A DNA stretch of 64,000 bases, from the NCBI GenBank assembly GCA_947259175.1, contig CAMYKW010000007.1:1-64000 (forward strand), in the 5' to 3' direction. Positions within the stretch are counted from its first letter, which is position 1. Each line of letters starts with the position of its first letter. A model generated the notes under the pieces. That model ran no database searches. It was not told where the DNA came from and saw nothing but the letters and a program-made list of their open reading frames with translations. The translations under genes and the position numbers were made by a program. Shown here piece after piece: positions 33,425-43,562 of the stretch. This DNA comes from an uncultured Gammaproteobacteria bacterium (GTDB lineage Bacteria > Pseudomonadota > Gammaproteobacteria > Arenicellales > JAANXG01).

Positions 33425-36211
33425 ATGACATCACAACGAGAAAAGACATACGATCCGAGCGCCATCGAAACCCGGATTTATGAACGTTGGGAGCGCAATG
33501 GCTGGTTTGCGCCGTCCGGTGATGGACCGGCTTACTGCATTATGATCCCGCCACCGAACGTGACCGGCAGTCTGCACATGGGGCACGCGTTTCAGGATAC
33601 GATTATGGACGCGCTGATTCGCTACCACAGAATGCGTGGGTACCGAACGTTGTGGCAGGCAGGCACCGACCACGCGGGCATCGCCACGCAGATGGTGGTT
33701 GAACGCCAACTGGAGGCCGAGGGCCGGACCAGGGTGGCGCTGGGCCGTGAAGCGTTCGTCAAACGCATCTGGAAATGGAGAGAGCAATCCGGCGGCACGA
33801 TCACGCAGCAGCTGCGCCGCATGGGTGCGTCGTTGGATTGGAACCGCGAGCGATTCACCATGGACCAGGGCTTGTCGGCGGCGGTGCAAGAGGTATTTGT
33901 CCGGCTGTACGAGGAGGGATTGATTTATCGCGGTAAACGCCTGGTAAATTGGGACCCGGTGCTGCACACCGCGATCTCCGATCTTGAAGTGATAGCCGAC
34001 GAACAGGACGGAAAGCTATGGCACCTGCGTTATCCGTTTAGCGACGATCAGGACCACTACCTCACAGTGGCGACGACGCGACCTGAGACTATGTTGGGGG
34101 ACACCGCAGTCGCAGTGCATCCGGACGATGATCGCTACCGGGATATTATCGGCCGGCACGTTGAACTGCCGCTGACCGGTAGGCGCATCCCGGTGATCGC
34201 CGACGCCTACGTGGATCCGGAGTTTGGGTCCGGTTGCGTGAAAATTACCCCGGCTCATGATTTCAACGATTACGAGATCGGCTTGCGTCACAATCTTCCG
34301 CTAATCAATATCTTCACTGCCGACGCGTCGATTAATCTTCCAGATTCACCGTATCACGGCATGGATCGCTACCGTGCGCGGGACCAGATCGTAAAAGACC
34401 TCGAATCACAAGGCTTGGTGGATAGCGTCCAGCCACACAAGCTGGTCATTCCCCGGGGAGATCGTTCGCAAGCGGTCATCGAACCTTACCTAACCGATCA
34501 GTGGTACGTCAAAGCGGAGACTCTCGCGGAGCCGGCAATCCGCGCGGTGGAAGACGGACGCATTAGATTCGTCCCGGAGAACTGGAATAAGACGTACTTC
34601 GAGTGGATGCACAATATCCAGGACTGGTGCATCTCGCGGCAACTATGGTGGGGACACCGAATTCCCGCCTGGTATGACGCCGACGGCCGAGTGTTCGTGG
34701 CGCGGTCGGAGGCACAGGCCTACGAGCAGGCGCGGGAAATCGCGGGCCCCGACGTGAAACTGACCCAGGATTCGGATGTACTGGACACCTGGTTCTCCTC
34801 CGCACTGTGGCCGTTTTCCACTCTGGGGTGGCCCGACGAGACCCCGGAACTCGAGACCTTTTATCCCACCAACGTGCTGGTCACCGGATTCGACATTATT
34901 TTCTTCTGGGTGGCGAGAATGATTATGATGGGCCTTAAATTCATGGGCGATGTGCCGTTCCGCGAGGTCTATGTGCACGGTTTGGTACGGGACGGCCACG
35001 GTCAGAAGATGTCGAAGTCCAAAGGCAATATCCTCGATCCGCTGGACCTGGTGGACGGCATCGACCTCGAGAACCTGGTCAAAAAACGCACCACCGGATT
35101 GATGCAGCCGGAAATGGCGCCGCGGATCGAGAAAGGCACGCGCCAGGAGTTTCCCGATGGCATTGACGCGTTTGGTACTGACGCGCTCCGGTTTACGTTT
35201 GCGTCGCTTGCGTCCACCGGCCGCAATATCAATTTCGACCTCGGGCGTATCGAGGGCTATCGCAACTTCTGCAATAAGCTTTGGAACGCGGCCAGATACG
35301 TATTGATGAATACGGAGGGCCGGGATTGCGGCCTGACCGGCGCCGAGTTGCAGTACAGCCTGGCCGACCGCTGGATTATCTCCCGTTTACAACTGGTGGA
35401 GGATCAAGTCGAACAAGCAATCAAAGACTACCGTCTCGATAACATGGCCAATGCGCTGTACACATTCGTTTGGGACGAGTTTTGCAGTTGGTATCTGGAA
35501 TTGTCCAAGGTGGTACTGAACTCGGATCAAACATCAGATGCGGAAAAGCGCGCTACCCGCCGCAGCCTGGTACGCGTACTCGAAGCCATATTGCGTCTGT
35601 TGCACCCGACCATGCCCTTCATAACCGAGGAAATCTGGCAGCAGGTGGCGCCACTTGCCGGAACAAAAGGCGACACTATCATGACCCAAGACTACCCCGC
35701 GAGTGACACCGCGAAGATCGATGCAGCGGCGTTACGAGAAATGCAGTGGGTTCAGGACGTGATTACCGCTATACGCAATATCCGTGGTGATCGGAACATC
35801 GAGCCTGGAAAGAAGCTCCCGGTGTTGTTGCAGGGCGGCGACGAGGGCGATTGGACCGATCTACACCGGAATCGCGATTACCTGCTGCAACTCGGACGTC
35901 TGCAAAGCATTGACAAAATCAACGCCGGACAGACCGCACCCAAGTCCGCCATGTCGCTGGTGGGCCGCTTAAAAGTCCTGGTGCCGCTGGGCGAGGTGAT
36001 CGACAAACAAAGCGAAGTAGACCGGCTCACCAGGGAATTGGAGAAATTCCGCAAAGACCTGGTGCGCTCGAACGGCAAACTCGAGAATCGCAGTTTTGTC
36101 GACAAGGCTCCCAAACAAGTGGTTGACAAGGAACGGCAACGGGTTACCGAAATTGTCCTCGCCATCGATAAGCTACAGGCTCAGTTGGACGAGGTGCGTG
36201 GGCTGCCCTGA
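33425..36211 (+). CDS. valS: valyl-tRNA synthetase
   Basis: A 928-residue class I synthetase charging tRNA-Val, with an editing domain. HMGH-type motif in [15 protein letters not shown] near residue 45, KMSKS in [10 protein letters not shown] near residue 525, coiled-coil C-terminal arm (residues about 865-925). ATG at 33425 chosen because the family starts with a short segment before [14 protein letters not shown]; ribosome site weak. The matching tRNA-Val(UAC) gene is in this window at 48939-49014. Confidence 0.97.
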   Translation: MTSQREKTYDPSAIETRIYERWERNGWFAPSGDGPAYCIMIPPPNVTGSLHMGHAFQDTIMDALIRYHRMRGYRTLWQAGTDHAGIATQMVVERQLEAEGRTRVALGREAFVKRIWKWREQSGGTITQQLRRMGASLDWNRERFTMDQGLSAAVQEVFVRLYEEGLIYRGKRLVNWDPVLHTAISDLEVIADEQDGKLWHLRYPFSDDQDHYLTVATTRPETMLGDTAVAVHPDDDRYRDIIGRHVELPLTGRRIPVIADAYVDPEFGSGCVKITPAHDFNDYEIGLRHNLPLINIFTADASINLPDSPYHGMDRYRARDQIVKDLESQGLVDSVQPHKLVIPRGDRSQAVIEPYLTDQWYVKAETLAEPAIRAVEDGRIRFVPENWNKTYFEWMHNIQDWCISRQLWWGHRIPAWYDADGRVFVARSEAQAYEQAREIAGPDVKLTQDSDVLDTWFSSALWPFSTLGWPDETPELETFYPTNVLVTGFDIIFFWVARMIMMGLKFMGDVPFREVYVHGLVRDGHGQKMSKSKGNILDPLDLVDGIDLENLVKKRTTGLMQPEMAPRIEKGTRQEFPDGIDAFGTDALRFTFASLASTGRNINFDLGRIEGYRNFCNKLWNAARYVLMNTEGRDCGLTGAELQYSLADRWIISRLQLVEDQVEQAIKDYRLDNMANALYTFVWDEFCSWYLELSKVVLNSDQTSDAEKRATRRSLVRVLEAILRLLHPTMPFITEEIWQQVAPLAGTKGDTIMTQDYPASDTAKIDAAALREMQWVQDVITAIRNIRGDRNIEPGKKLPVLLQGGDEGDWTDLHRNRDYLLQLGRLQSIDKINAGQTAPKSAMSLVGRLKVLVPLGEVIDKQSEVDRLTRELEKFRKDLVRSNGKLENRSFVDKAPKQVVDKERQRVTEIVLAIDKLQAQLDEVRGLP

Positions 36212-36235
36212 TTAACCCCTAGCCCCACAACGCCC

Positions 36236-36895
36236 GTGACCAAGCCCATACTAGTGATCGGCAACAAGAACTACTCGTCCTGGTCGATGCGGCCTTGGTT
36301 GGCGTTGCGACACCTGAAGATTGATTTTGAGGAGATTCGAGTGCCGTTATTCACCCACGGCTATAAAGAACAACTGCACGCGTATTCCTCAGCGGGTCTG
36401 GTGCCGATATATCGGGACGGAGACATCACAATCTGGGACTCGTTGGCGATTCTGGAGTACCTGGCGGAGCGGCACCCGCAACTGTGGCCGCGGGCACGCG
36501 GCGCGCGCGCCATGGCTCGCGCGGTCAGCGCCGAGATGCATGCCGGATTTCAGGCCTTACGCGCGCGTCTTCCGCTCAATTGCCGTGCGCGGGGACGGCA
36601 CATCGCGATCACGGACGACCTCGGCAAGGACATCTCCCGAATTGAGGAAATATGGGAGCAATGCCGCGAACGATACCGGTCTGGAGGCCCCTGGTTGTTC
36701 GGCGGGATTTCCATCGCCGACATGATGTTCGCACCCGTTGCGTCGCGGTTCGTCACTTACGGCGTAGCCGTTGGAGACACCGCCCGGGAATATATTGAAA
36801 CGGTCATGGAGGACGTCAATGTGGCGCTGTGGACAACCCAGGCGGCGGCTGAGGAGGAAACCATCGGTGCCTACGAAAACATTGGAAAATCATGA
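36236..36895 (+). CDS. glutathione S-transferase family protein
   Basis: A 219-residue cytosolic GST-fold protein. N-terminal thioredoxin-like domain begins LVIGNKNYSSWSMRPWLAL (Ser residues likely near the glutathione thiol), and WDSLAILEYLAE binds the glutathione gamma-glutamyl part. The all-helical C-terminal domain follows. Start codon is GTG at 36236, 24 bases after valS. Substrate unknown. Confidence 0.9.
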   Translation: MTKPILVIGNKNYSSWSMRPWLALRHLKIDFEEIRVPLFTHGYKEQLHAYSSAGLVPIYRDGDITIWDSLAILEYLAERHPQLWPRARGARAMARAVSAEMHAGFQALRARLPLNCRARGRHIAITDDLGKDISRIEEIWEQCRERYRSGGPWLFGGISIADMMFAPVASRFVTYGVAVGDTAREYIETVMEDVNVALWTTQAAAEEETIGAYENIGKS

Positions 36896-37007
36896 CGGAA
36901 TCGCGGGCTCCCCTCCTCCGCGTGGGGGAATTGGCCGCCGAGATACCTGACTCGGATCTGCCTAATGGTTTAACATATAGCAAATAAAAGGACGCAATAA
37001 CCACGAA

Positions 37008-37610
37008 ATGAAGCTATCCGACAATCTATTGCAACCCGACAGGCGTATCGCATTTTTTAAAGGCTTTCTGAAGCGCCCCGCGGAAGTGGGCTCGCTGATC
37101 CCAAGTTCTCGTTTTCTCGAGCGTCGTATCGTCGATTTGGCGAAAGCCGAAACCGCGAAAGCCATCGTGGAGCTCGGACCCGGCACCGGGGGAACCACCC
37201 GCGCCTTGTTGCGTTCAATGCCCCACGACGCAGTGTTGCTCACGATCGAGAAAAACTCGAGATTCCACAATATTATCTCCGCGATCGGCGATCCGAGATT
37301 GATCGCCCATCAAGGCTGTGCGGGGGACTTGGTGGATATCGTGTCGCACTACGGCATCAATCCTGTCGATGCAGTTGTCTCCGGTATCCCGTTTTCAATC
37401 ATTAAACCTGAATTCGGCCGTTCGATAATTCAGTCGATCTCCGAATTGCTCAAACAAAACGGCAGGTTTGTCGCCTATCAATTTCGCGGTCGCGTGAACA
37501 GCCTGGGGCAGGAGGTGTTGGGACCGAGCCGGGTGCAGTTGGAACTGTTGAATATCCCACCGGTCCGGGTATACAGCTGGACAAAAAACGGCCACCTGCG
37601 ACCGGACTAA
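37008..37610 (+). CDS. PmtA-like SAM-dependent methyltransferase
   Basis: A 200-residue methyltransferase resembling phospholipid N-methyltransferases of the PmtA group: FFKGFLKRPAEVGSLIPSSR at the N-terminus and the SAM loop VELGPGTGG near residue 53. The C-terminus is convergent with rsmE and overlaps it by four bases at the stop codons. A role in phosphatidylethanolamine methylation is inferred from family only. Confidence 0.88.
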   Translation: MKLSDNLLQPDRRIAFFKGFLKRPAEVGSLIPSSRFLERRIVDLAKAETAKAIVELGPGTGGTTRALLRSMPHDAVLLTIEKNSRFHNIISAIGDPRLIAHQGCAGDLVDIVSHYGINPVDAVVSGIPFSIIKPEFGRSIIQSISELLKQNGRFVAYQFRGRVNSLGQEVLGPSRVQLELLNIPPVRVYSWTKNGHLRPD

Positions 37611-38335
37611 CCACGCGACGCGTGGCGCAGCTTCAGATAACTCAACCCGACCACGGCCGCGGTTTCCACCCTGAGCACATAGCTTCCAAGGGATAACGGC
37701 AACACCCCCGCAGACCTTAGCGCGCCGATTTCCTCCGCCGTAAAACCGCCTTCGGGACCGATTAATAAAGCCACTTCAACTCCCGGAGCATCCATGGCAT
37801 GAATGGGTTTTCCCAGTCCATGGCCGACGAAAAGCTCAGCCCGCTTTGACCGCATGCGTTCGGAAAATTCCTCGGGAGTGGCCGGGTCGTGAATCTGCGG
37901 CAGATACGGCAATCGACACTGTTTGCACGCTTCCAGGCACGTTCGGCGCCAGCGATCGCGCGCAGTGCCGGGCGGTTTAACGATTGAGCGGTCGCACAAC
38001 AATGGCGTAAAACTCGCCATTCCCAGTTGCGTCGTCATGTCCAATAGCGTTCTCTGGCGATCACCCTTGGGTAGCGCCGCCGCAAGGTGCATGCGCGGGC
38101 TTTCCCGTGGCTGATGATCGCGAGACACAATCTCCGCGACCACCTCATGCCCACGGGATGCAATCGCGCGGATCACCGCTTGGGCGATGACACCCGAACC
38201 ATCGATGAGCGCGATGCGGTCTTGCGGCTGCAACCGGCGCGATCCGGTGAGATGTTTCGATTCAGCTGCGTCCAATTCGGCGCGTTGGCCGGGCTCGGGA
38301 ATGCTGGCGCAATAAAACAAAGGCGGTTCCATCAT
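37607..38335 (-). CDS. rsmE: 16S rRNA m3U1498 methyltransferase
   Basis: A 242-residue SPOUT-class enzyme methylating U1498 of 16S rRNA. LIGPEGGFTAEEI and the knot region GSYVLRVETAAV are diagnostic. Two ATGs at the start (38335 and 38332) are equivalent. Starts three bases after rsmJ ends, in one operon with rsmJ and the ABC transporter. Confidence 0.96.
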   Translation of the reverse strand: MMEPPLFYCASIPEPGQRAELDAAESKHLTGSRRLQPQDRIALIDGSGVIAQAVIRAIASRGHEVVAEIVSRDHQPRESPRMHLAAALPKGDRQRTLLDMTTQLGMASFTPLLCDRSIVKPPGTARDRWRRTCLEACKQCRLPYLPQIHDPATPEEFSERMRSKRAELFVGHGLGKPIHAMDAPGVEVALLIGPEGGFTAEEIGALRSAGVLPLSLGSYVLRVETAAVVGLSYLKLRHASRG

Positions 38336-38338
38336 GCT

Positions 38339-39112
38339 TCAGCACCTGCGCCCGGGTTGATAGACATCGTAACGTACCAGCTTGCCGGTGTAGGTTTCGC
38401 GCGGCTGGCCTGCCACCGGTGGAGCATCGTCCGGTCGCTTTACCACGACGCGATTGCGCGCCGTTCCGAGCGCGCTGGCCAGCAACTGGCGACAATCCGC
38501 GCCGTCTCCCACCAGCTGCCGTAACACCCGTAAGCGGCGCTTGGCCAGCGTCGACTGTTTGCGTTTGGGAGGAAACATCGGGTCCATGTAGATACAGTCC
38601 GGCGGTTGCCCAAGGCCGGCGAAAAAGTGAACCGCATCGGCGACCACCAGCCGAGGGAGTTCGATGGGACCGCGCAGCTCGGTGTCAACTGCGAGCCTGG
38701 CCAATCCATCCGCCAGCAGCGCAGCAATCACCGGTGAGCGTTCCACCGCGGTGACTGCGTAACCCATGGCGACGAACATGCCAAGGTCTTGACCCCAACC
38801 TGCCGTGGCGTCGACGATACTGCGAGTGCGCCGGCCGATCGCCCGGGCCAGGGGTCCACGCTTTGGCGCGGGCAGCGACCGGTAACGCCGGATCCGCGCG
38901 CCGATATCCACAAATAACGGTTTCGCGCGGGGGGTCCGATAGTCGCACAGCGCCAAGCGGCCATCACGGTACTCCAACATCAGCGTCGCGCCGCCGACAT
39001 CCGCGACATCAATCAGCGGCAGTTTGAGACGTATGGCGAGCGCCTCGGCGGCCCGCGCCTTATCCCCGTATTCGCGCCTGACCGCGATGTTAGCCGCATG
39101 TAAATGGGTCAA
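38339..39112 (-). CDS. rsmJ: 16S rRNA m2G1516 methyltransferase
   Basis: About 257 residues, methylates G1516 of 16S rRNA using SAM. DATAGWGQDLGMFVAMG is the SAM-binding motif I and YMDPMFPPKRKQS the family active-site segment. The upstream frame runs into the ABC gene; I choose TTG at 39112, which overlaps the preceding TGA (TTGA) and has a GGGGCGAGG ribosome site. Good agreement with the usual RsmJ length of about 250. Confidence 0.93.
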   Translation of the reverse strand: MTHLHAANIAVRREYGDKARAAEALAIRLKLPLIDVADVGGATLMLEYRDGRLALCDYRTPRAKPLFVDIGARIRRYRSLPAPKRGPLARAIGRRTRSIVDATAGWGQDLGMFVAMGYAVTAVERSPVIAALLADGLARLAVDTELRGPIELPRLVVADAVHFFAGLGQPPDCIYMDPMFPPKRKQSTLAKRRLRVLRQLVGDGADCRQLLASALGTARNRVVVKRPDDAPPVAGQPRETYTGKLVRYDVYQPGRRC

Positions 39113-41154
39113 CGCCTCGCCCCGCCCGGTATGGGTTCGTCGTCGACCAGGTGGCAATTGACGTAGTGCTGGTCATCGACCCGGCTGCGCCGTGGGTAGT
39201 GTTGCCGGCAAAGCTCCGCGGACTTCGGACAACGAGGATGAAAATGACACCCACTGGGCGGACTCGATGGTGAGGGTATGTCACCGTGCAGGCGGATGAC
39301 TCCACGCCGGGTCTTTGGATCAAGCGCCGGCACCGCCGACAACAAGGCCTCGGTGTAGGGATGCCGTGGGCGCCGCAGCACATCACCGACCGGACCGAAC
39401 TCGACAATACGCCCCAGATACATGACCGCGATCTCGTCGGCGATGTAGGAAACCACGGACATGTTATGGGTAATGAATAGATATGAAACTCCCACTTCGG
39501 CCTGTAGCCGCTGCAGTAGATTCAGGATCTGCGCCTGCACCGACACGTCCAGAGCGCTGGTCGGTTCATCGCAAACGATTAATTTGGGCGCCACGGCGAG
39601 TGCGCGGGCAATCGAAATACGCTGCCGTTGGCCGCCCGAAAACTCATGCGGATATCGAGTGACGCTGTCCGCGGACAATCCCACTTGCAGCAATTGCTTG
39701 TTCACCAGCGCACGGCGTTGTTCCCGGGTTTCCCCGGCGCCAAACGCCTTGATGCCCTCCGCCACGACATCACCGACCAGCATCCTTGGATTCATTGACG
39801 AATAGGGATCTTGAAAGATGATTTGAAAATCCGATCGCCGGCGGCGCAACTGTGAGTGCGACAGGCCGGTGAGTTCCACGCCGTCGAGGCGCACCGAACC
39901 CGCCGTGGGGCGTATCAACTGCAGGATGCTCTTGCCGACAGTGGTTTTGCCGCAACCGGACTCACCGACCAATGCCAGTGTGCGACCGGCACCGATGGTC
40001 AAATCAACGCCGTCCACGGCCCGCACGTATCCGACGGTGCGTTTGAACACACCGGCCTCAATGGGAAAATGGACCTGCAACGCGCGCGTCTGCAGCAGTG
40101 GTTCTCGCACCGGTTTTGCCGGGCGCGCCGTGTGCGACGGTATGGGCGCGGTGGATGTGTCCTCGCGTCGCTCGGCTTCCCGGCCGTGCTCATACAGATG
40201 ACACAGGACTTGCCGTTCGCCATCCGTGTGCCAGGCAGGCGGATATTCATGACAAACCGCCACCGCGTCGTCACATCTCGCCGCAAACCGGCACCCCGAA
40301 AACCGGGCATGCAACGAAGGCACGAGTCCCTTGATGACGTGCAGCGCGCGTTTGCGTTTAGCCATCGTCGGCAGCGATGCGAACAATTTGCGGCTGTACG
40401 GATGGCTCGGATGAGCGAAAAACGGCTCGCGCGCGGCAAGCTCCACAATTTGTCCTGCGTACATCACCGCAACCCGATCGGCCATCTCCGCCACCACTCC
40501 CAGGTCGTGGGTGATCAGCAGAATAGCCATCTGCCGCTGTTGCTGTAAATTTCGCATCAGTTCCAGCACCTGGGCCTGAATGGTTACATCCAGCGCCGTA
40601 GTCGGTTCATCCGCAATCAACAGATTCGGTTCCCCGGCCAGCGCGATGGCTATCATCACGCGCTGTTTCATACCGCCCGAGAGCTGATGCGGATATTCAT
40701 GGAAACGCTTTCCAGGATCAGGGATGCGCACCGCATCCAGTAGATCGAGCACGTGCTTTCTGCCCGCGGCACCGGCCTCGCCGACGTGAAGGCGCAACGC
40801 TTCCAGAATCTGTTCGCCGATCGGTATTACGGGATTCAAAGATGTCATCGGTTCCTGAAAAATCATCGTCATGCCGCCGCCGCGCACGCGGCGCATTTCC
40901 GATTCGCTCAACTTGAGCAGATCACACGAACCGAAACGTACGGTACCGGAAATGACCCGTCCCGACGCGGGCAGCAAGCGCATCAGCGATAACGCGGTGA
41001 TGGACTTGCCGCAACCGGATTCACCCAATAACGCCAGCGTTTCTCCTTTATTGATGTCGAAACTGAGTCCATCAACGGCCCGGATGGGACGGCTGCCGCT
41101 CCCTAAATGGGTGCTCAATTCCGACACTGAAAGAATGGGTTGCGAATCGTTCAT
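39109..41154 (-). CDS. peptide-type ABC transporter, fused double ATPase
   Basis: A 681-residue ATP-binding protein with two OppD/OppF-like halves in one chain, the arrangement seen in YejF and some Dpp systems. Each half has Walker A (GESGCGKS and GESGCGKT), signature (LSGGMKQR and FSGGQRQR) and Walker B. Each half has a C-terminal extension with cysteines (for example [18 protein letters not shown] and [14 protein letters not shown]) that may bind an iron-sulfur cluster, as seen in other Opp/Dpp ATPases. ATG overlaps the permease stop (ATGA). Confidence 0.95.
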   Translation of the reverse strand: MNDSQPILSVSELSTHLGSGSRPIRAVDGLSFDINKGETLALLGESGCGKSITALSLMRLLPASGRVISGTVRFGSCDLLKLSESEMRRVRGGGMTMIFQEPMTSLNPVIPIGEQILEALRLHVGEAGAAGRKHVLDLLDAVRIPDPGKRFHEYPHQLSGGMKQRVMIAIALAGEPNLLIADEPTTALDVTIQAQVLELMRNLQQQRQMAILLITHDLGVVAEMADRVAVMYAGQIVELAAREPFFAHPSHPYSRKLFASLPTMAKRKRALHVIKGLVPSLHARFSGCRFAARCDDAVAVCHEYPPAWHTDGERQVLCHLYEHGREAERREDTSTAPIPSHTARPAKPVREPLLQTRALQVHFPIEAGVFKRTVGYVRAVDGVDLTIGAGRTLALVGESGCGKTTVGKSILQLIRPTAGSVRLDGVELTGLSHSQLRRRRSDFQIIFQDPYSSMNPRMLVGDVVAEGIKAFGAGETREQRRALVNKQLLQVGLSADSVTRYPHEFSGGQRQRISIARALAVAPKLIVCDEPTSALDVSVQAQILNLLQRLQAEVGVSYLFITHNMSVVSYIADEIAVMYLGRIVEFGPVGDVLRRPRHPYTEALLSAVPALDPKTRRGVIRLHGDIPSPSSPPSGCHFHPRCPKSAELCRQHYPRRSRVDDQHYVNCHLVDDEPIPGGARR

Positions 41155-42557
41155 TTTTCTCGCCGAAGACGAGGATCAAACGCATCACGCAGCGCGTCGG
41201 AAAACAGATTCGCCGCAAGCACCAGGCTGAACATGAAAAGAAATGCCGCGAACAATGACCACCACACAATCGGCTCGCGCGCCATCTCCAACCGTGCGCT
41301 ATTGATCATATTGCCCCAACTGTTCATGGCGGGGTCCACGCCGATCTGCACATAGGACAATACCGCCTCCGCGAGCACCAAGGCGCTGAAATCCAGCACT
41401 ACCGTGATGAGTACGATATGCATTACGTTCGGCGCCACGTGCCGGGTGAGAATCGTAAACTGCCGCACGCCCAATGCGGTCGCCGCTTGAATGTAATCCG
41501 TGTCGCGCAGCTTCAGCGTCTCACCGCGAAGGTAACGGCACAGGCTGGTCCAGCTGGTAACGCCCAGTATTAAACACAAAAACAGTAACCGCAGATCGGC
41601 GCGCTCGGCAATGCTGGAGAACCGGTCAGCGTGATTGTCCAGATACACCTGGAGGATCAGTACCGCCGCCGCGATCAGCAGTACGCCGGGTATGGAACTC
41701 AAGGTCGTGTAGAGGTACTGAATCACGTCGTCTATCCAGCCACCAAAATAACCCGCCATGATCCCCAGCAACATTGCAAACGGGAGCATTACCAGCGTGG
41801 TCAAGGTGCCGATCACCAGACCGGTGCGGATACTCTTCAGCGTCTGGTAGAATACGTCTTCCCCGACTTTATCAGTGCCCAGTATGTGATACTCCATACT
41901 GAGGTCCGCAGCCGCAAACGAAATCACCAGCAACACAGCGAACGTGTAAAGCATGGATCGCCAGCGCACCGCAGTGGCCCCGGATAGCATCCGCGTGAAA
42001 ACAGAACGGAATGTCTGTTGCTTCTTTCTTGCCAGGGCGGCAATGAGCATGACGCAAATCAACCCCCACACCGCCACTCCCTTGACGGCCGCGGACAGGC
42101 CGGTGGCGACGATGTCCGCGGTTTTTTCCGTTGCCGGGTCGTCCAAATGGCGTGCGCCGTATTTTAGTCTGGGGAATTGCCGCCGTTGACGCCCATCCGC
42201 CAGCTCCACCGTCTCTTTCGTGTACAAATTCGCGGCAAATGGCGCCGAATAGGTCTTTTCCGTACGCTCTCGTAGCGGTGTCACCAGCCAATCGAATACG
42301 CTCAATATTTCATGGGCGTATTCGCGCTTCCCGGCTTCCTCATCGGGTTGCAGGGCCGGCCTGAAATGTATGGAGTCCAATAACCCGATCGTCACATAGA
42401 ACGCCAACACCACCAACGAACCCATGGCCACTCCGCTACGCCCCACCTCACGCCACGGTGCACGCAGATGTTCGCGCCGCCGCGCATACAACGCGAACAC
42501 CACCACCATGGCAACCAGCAGATAAATCAGCACGTCGGTCCAGAACAAAACCAGCAT
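41151..42557 (-). CDS. peptide-type ABC transporter permease (DppC/OppC-like)
   Basis: A 468-residue inner-membrane permease, longer than usual (about 300) because of an N-terminal region: TM helix, a loop of about 100 residues, then a soluble stretch (residues about 70-130) before the core with the EAVLSYVQIG...WGNMI signature. Transport of peptides or similar solutes across the inner membrane is inferred from family. Confidence 0.93.
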   Translation of the reverse strand: MLVLFWTDVLIYLLVAMVVVFALYARRREHLRAPWREVGRSGVAMGSLVVLAFYVTIGLLDSIHFRPALQPDEEAGKREYAHEILSVFDWLVTPLRERTEKTYSAPFAANLYTKETVELADGRQRRQFPRLKYGARHLDDPATEKTADIVATGLSAAVKGVAVWGLICVMLIAALARKKQQTFRSVFTRMLSGATAVRWRSMLYTFAVLLVISFAAADLSMEYHILGTDKVGEDVFYQTLKSIRTGLVIGTLTTLVMLPFAMLLGIMAGYFGGWIDDVIQYLYTTLSSIPGVLLIAAAVLILQVYLDNHADRFSSIAERADLRLLFLCLILGVTSWTSLCRYLRGETLKLRDTDYIQAATALGVRQFTILTRHVAPNVMHIVLITVVLDFSALVLAEAVLSYVQIGVDPAMNSWGNMINSARLEMAREPIVWWSLFAAFLFMFSLVLAANLFSDALRDAFDPRLRREK

Positions 42558-42584
42558 TCCCGCGAATCCTTACTCTTTCGACGC

Positions 42585-43562
42585 CTATCGCAGACGGACC
42601 CGTGGGTCCACTAAGGTATAAGAAATGTCCGTAAGCAGCAGGCCGATGATGTACAACACCGATCCCAGAAAAACCATCGACCGCACTATGGCGAAATCCT
42701 GGCGTTGAATTCCATCGATGGTATAGCTTCCCAGGCCGGGCACACCGAAAAATGATTCCACGATCAGACTGCCCATGAATAACAACGGCAACACAACCAC
42801 GATCCCGGTGAGCAGAGGAATCAAGGCATTGCGTAATACGTGGCGAAATAGCACGACGTGCTCGCTGAGACCCTTGGCCCGCGCCGTGCGTACATAGTCC
42901 TTACCGATTTCTTCGAGAAATAAAGTGCGGTACCAGCGTGTCCCGCTGCCGACACCACTGATGACGCCGACAATGACGGGCAGAATCAAAAACTTGGTCG
43001 CATTGATCCCGGTGTCATAGCCGGATATGGGGACCAAATGAAACAGCTTGCTCAATAGATATTGTCCGCCGATGATGTAAAACAAAGAGGACACGGAAAG
43101 CAGGATGACGCATAGAACCACCCCCCAAAAATCAATATAGGTGCCGCGGAACAGCGCGATTAACAACGCAAACGTAATATTCACCAGGATGCCGACGATC
43201 AGCGTCGGCACCGCAATCGCAAGGCTCGGCCACATGCGTTGCCCGATGTCGTAACCAATGTCACGTCCGCTGTCGGAACGGCCGAAATCGAAGGCGAACA
43301 ATCGTACCGATTTGTTAAACAACACGGTATCCGTCAGCTTGCCCAAACCTTGCGCATTCTCGTTATATATCAATGGCTTTTGGTAGCCATGTGCGCGTTT
43401 CCAGGTGTCGATCGCGGCGGCGGTGACCCGCCGGTCGCCGAGCTGCGAGCGGGCTATGTCATCCGGCGTGTTGATGACGAAGAACAGAACGAAGGTCAAT
43501 AAATTTACTCCGATTAGTATTGGAATCGCGTATAGCAACCGGCGTACGATATAGGCCGTCAC
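42585..43562 (-). CDS. peptide-type ABC transporter permease (DppB/OppB-like)
   Basis: A 325-residue inner-membrane permease. Start GTG at 43562 overlaps the binding-protein stop (GTGA), and the N-terminus YIVRRLLYAIPILIGVNLLTF is the family pattern; the longer frame is rejected. Cytoplasmic EAA-type loop VRTARAKGLSEHVVLFRHVLRNALIP is intact. Confidence 0.94.
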   Translation of the reverse strand: MTAYIVRRLLYAIPILIGVNLLTFVLFFVINTPDDIARSQLGDRRVTAAAIDTWKRAHGYQKPLIYNENAQGLGKLTDTVLFNKSVRLFAFDFGRSDSGRDIGYDIGQRMWPSLAIAVPTLIVGILVNITFALLIALFRGTYIDFWGVVLCVILLSVSSLFYIIGGQYLLSKLFHLVPISGYDTGINATKFLILPVIVGVISGVGSGTRWYRTLFLEEIGKDYVRTARAKGLSEHVVLFRHVLRNALIPLLTGIVVVLPLLFMGSLIVESFFGVPGLGSYTIDGIQRQDFAIVRSMVFLGSVLYIIGLLLTDISYTLVDPRVRLR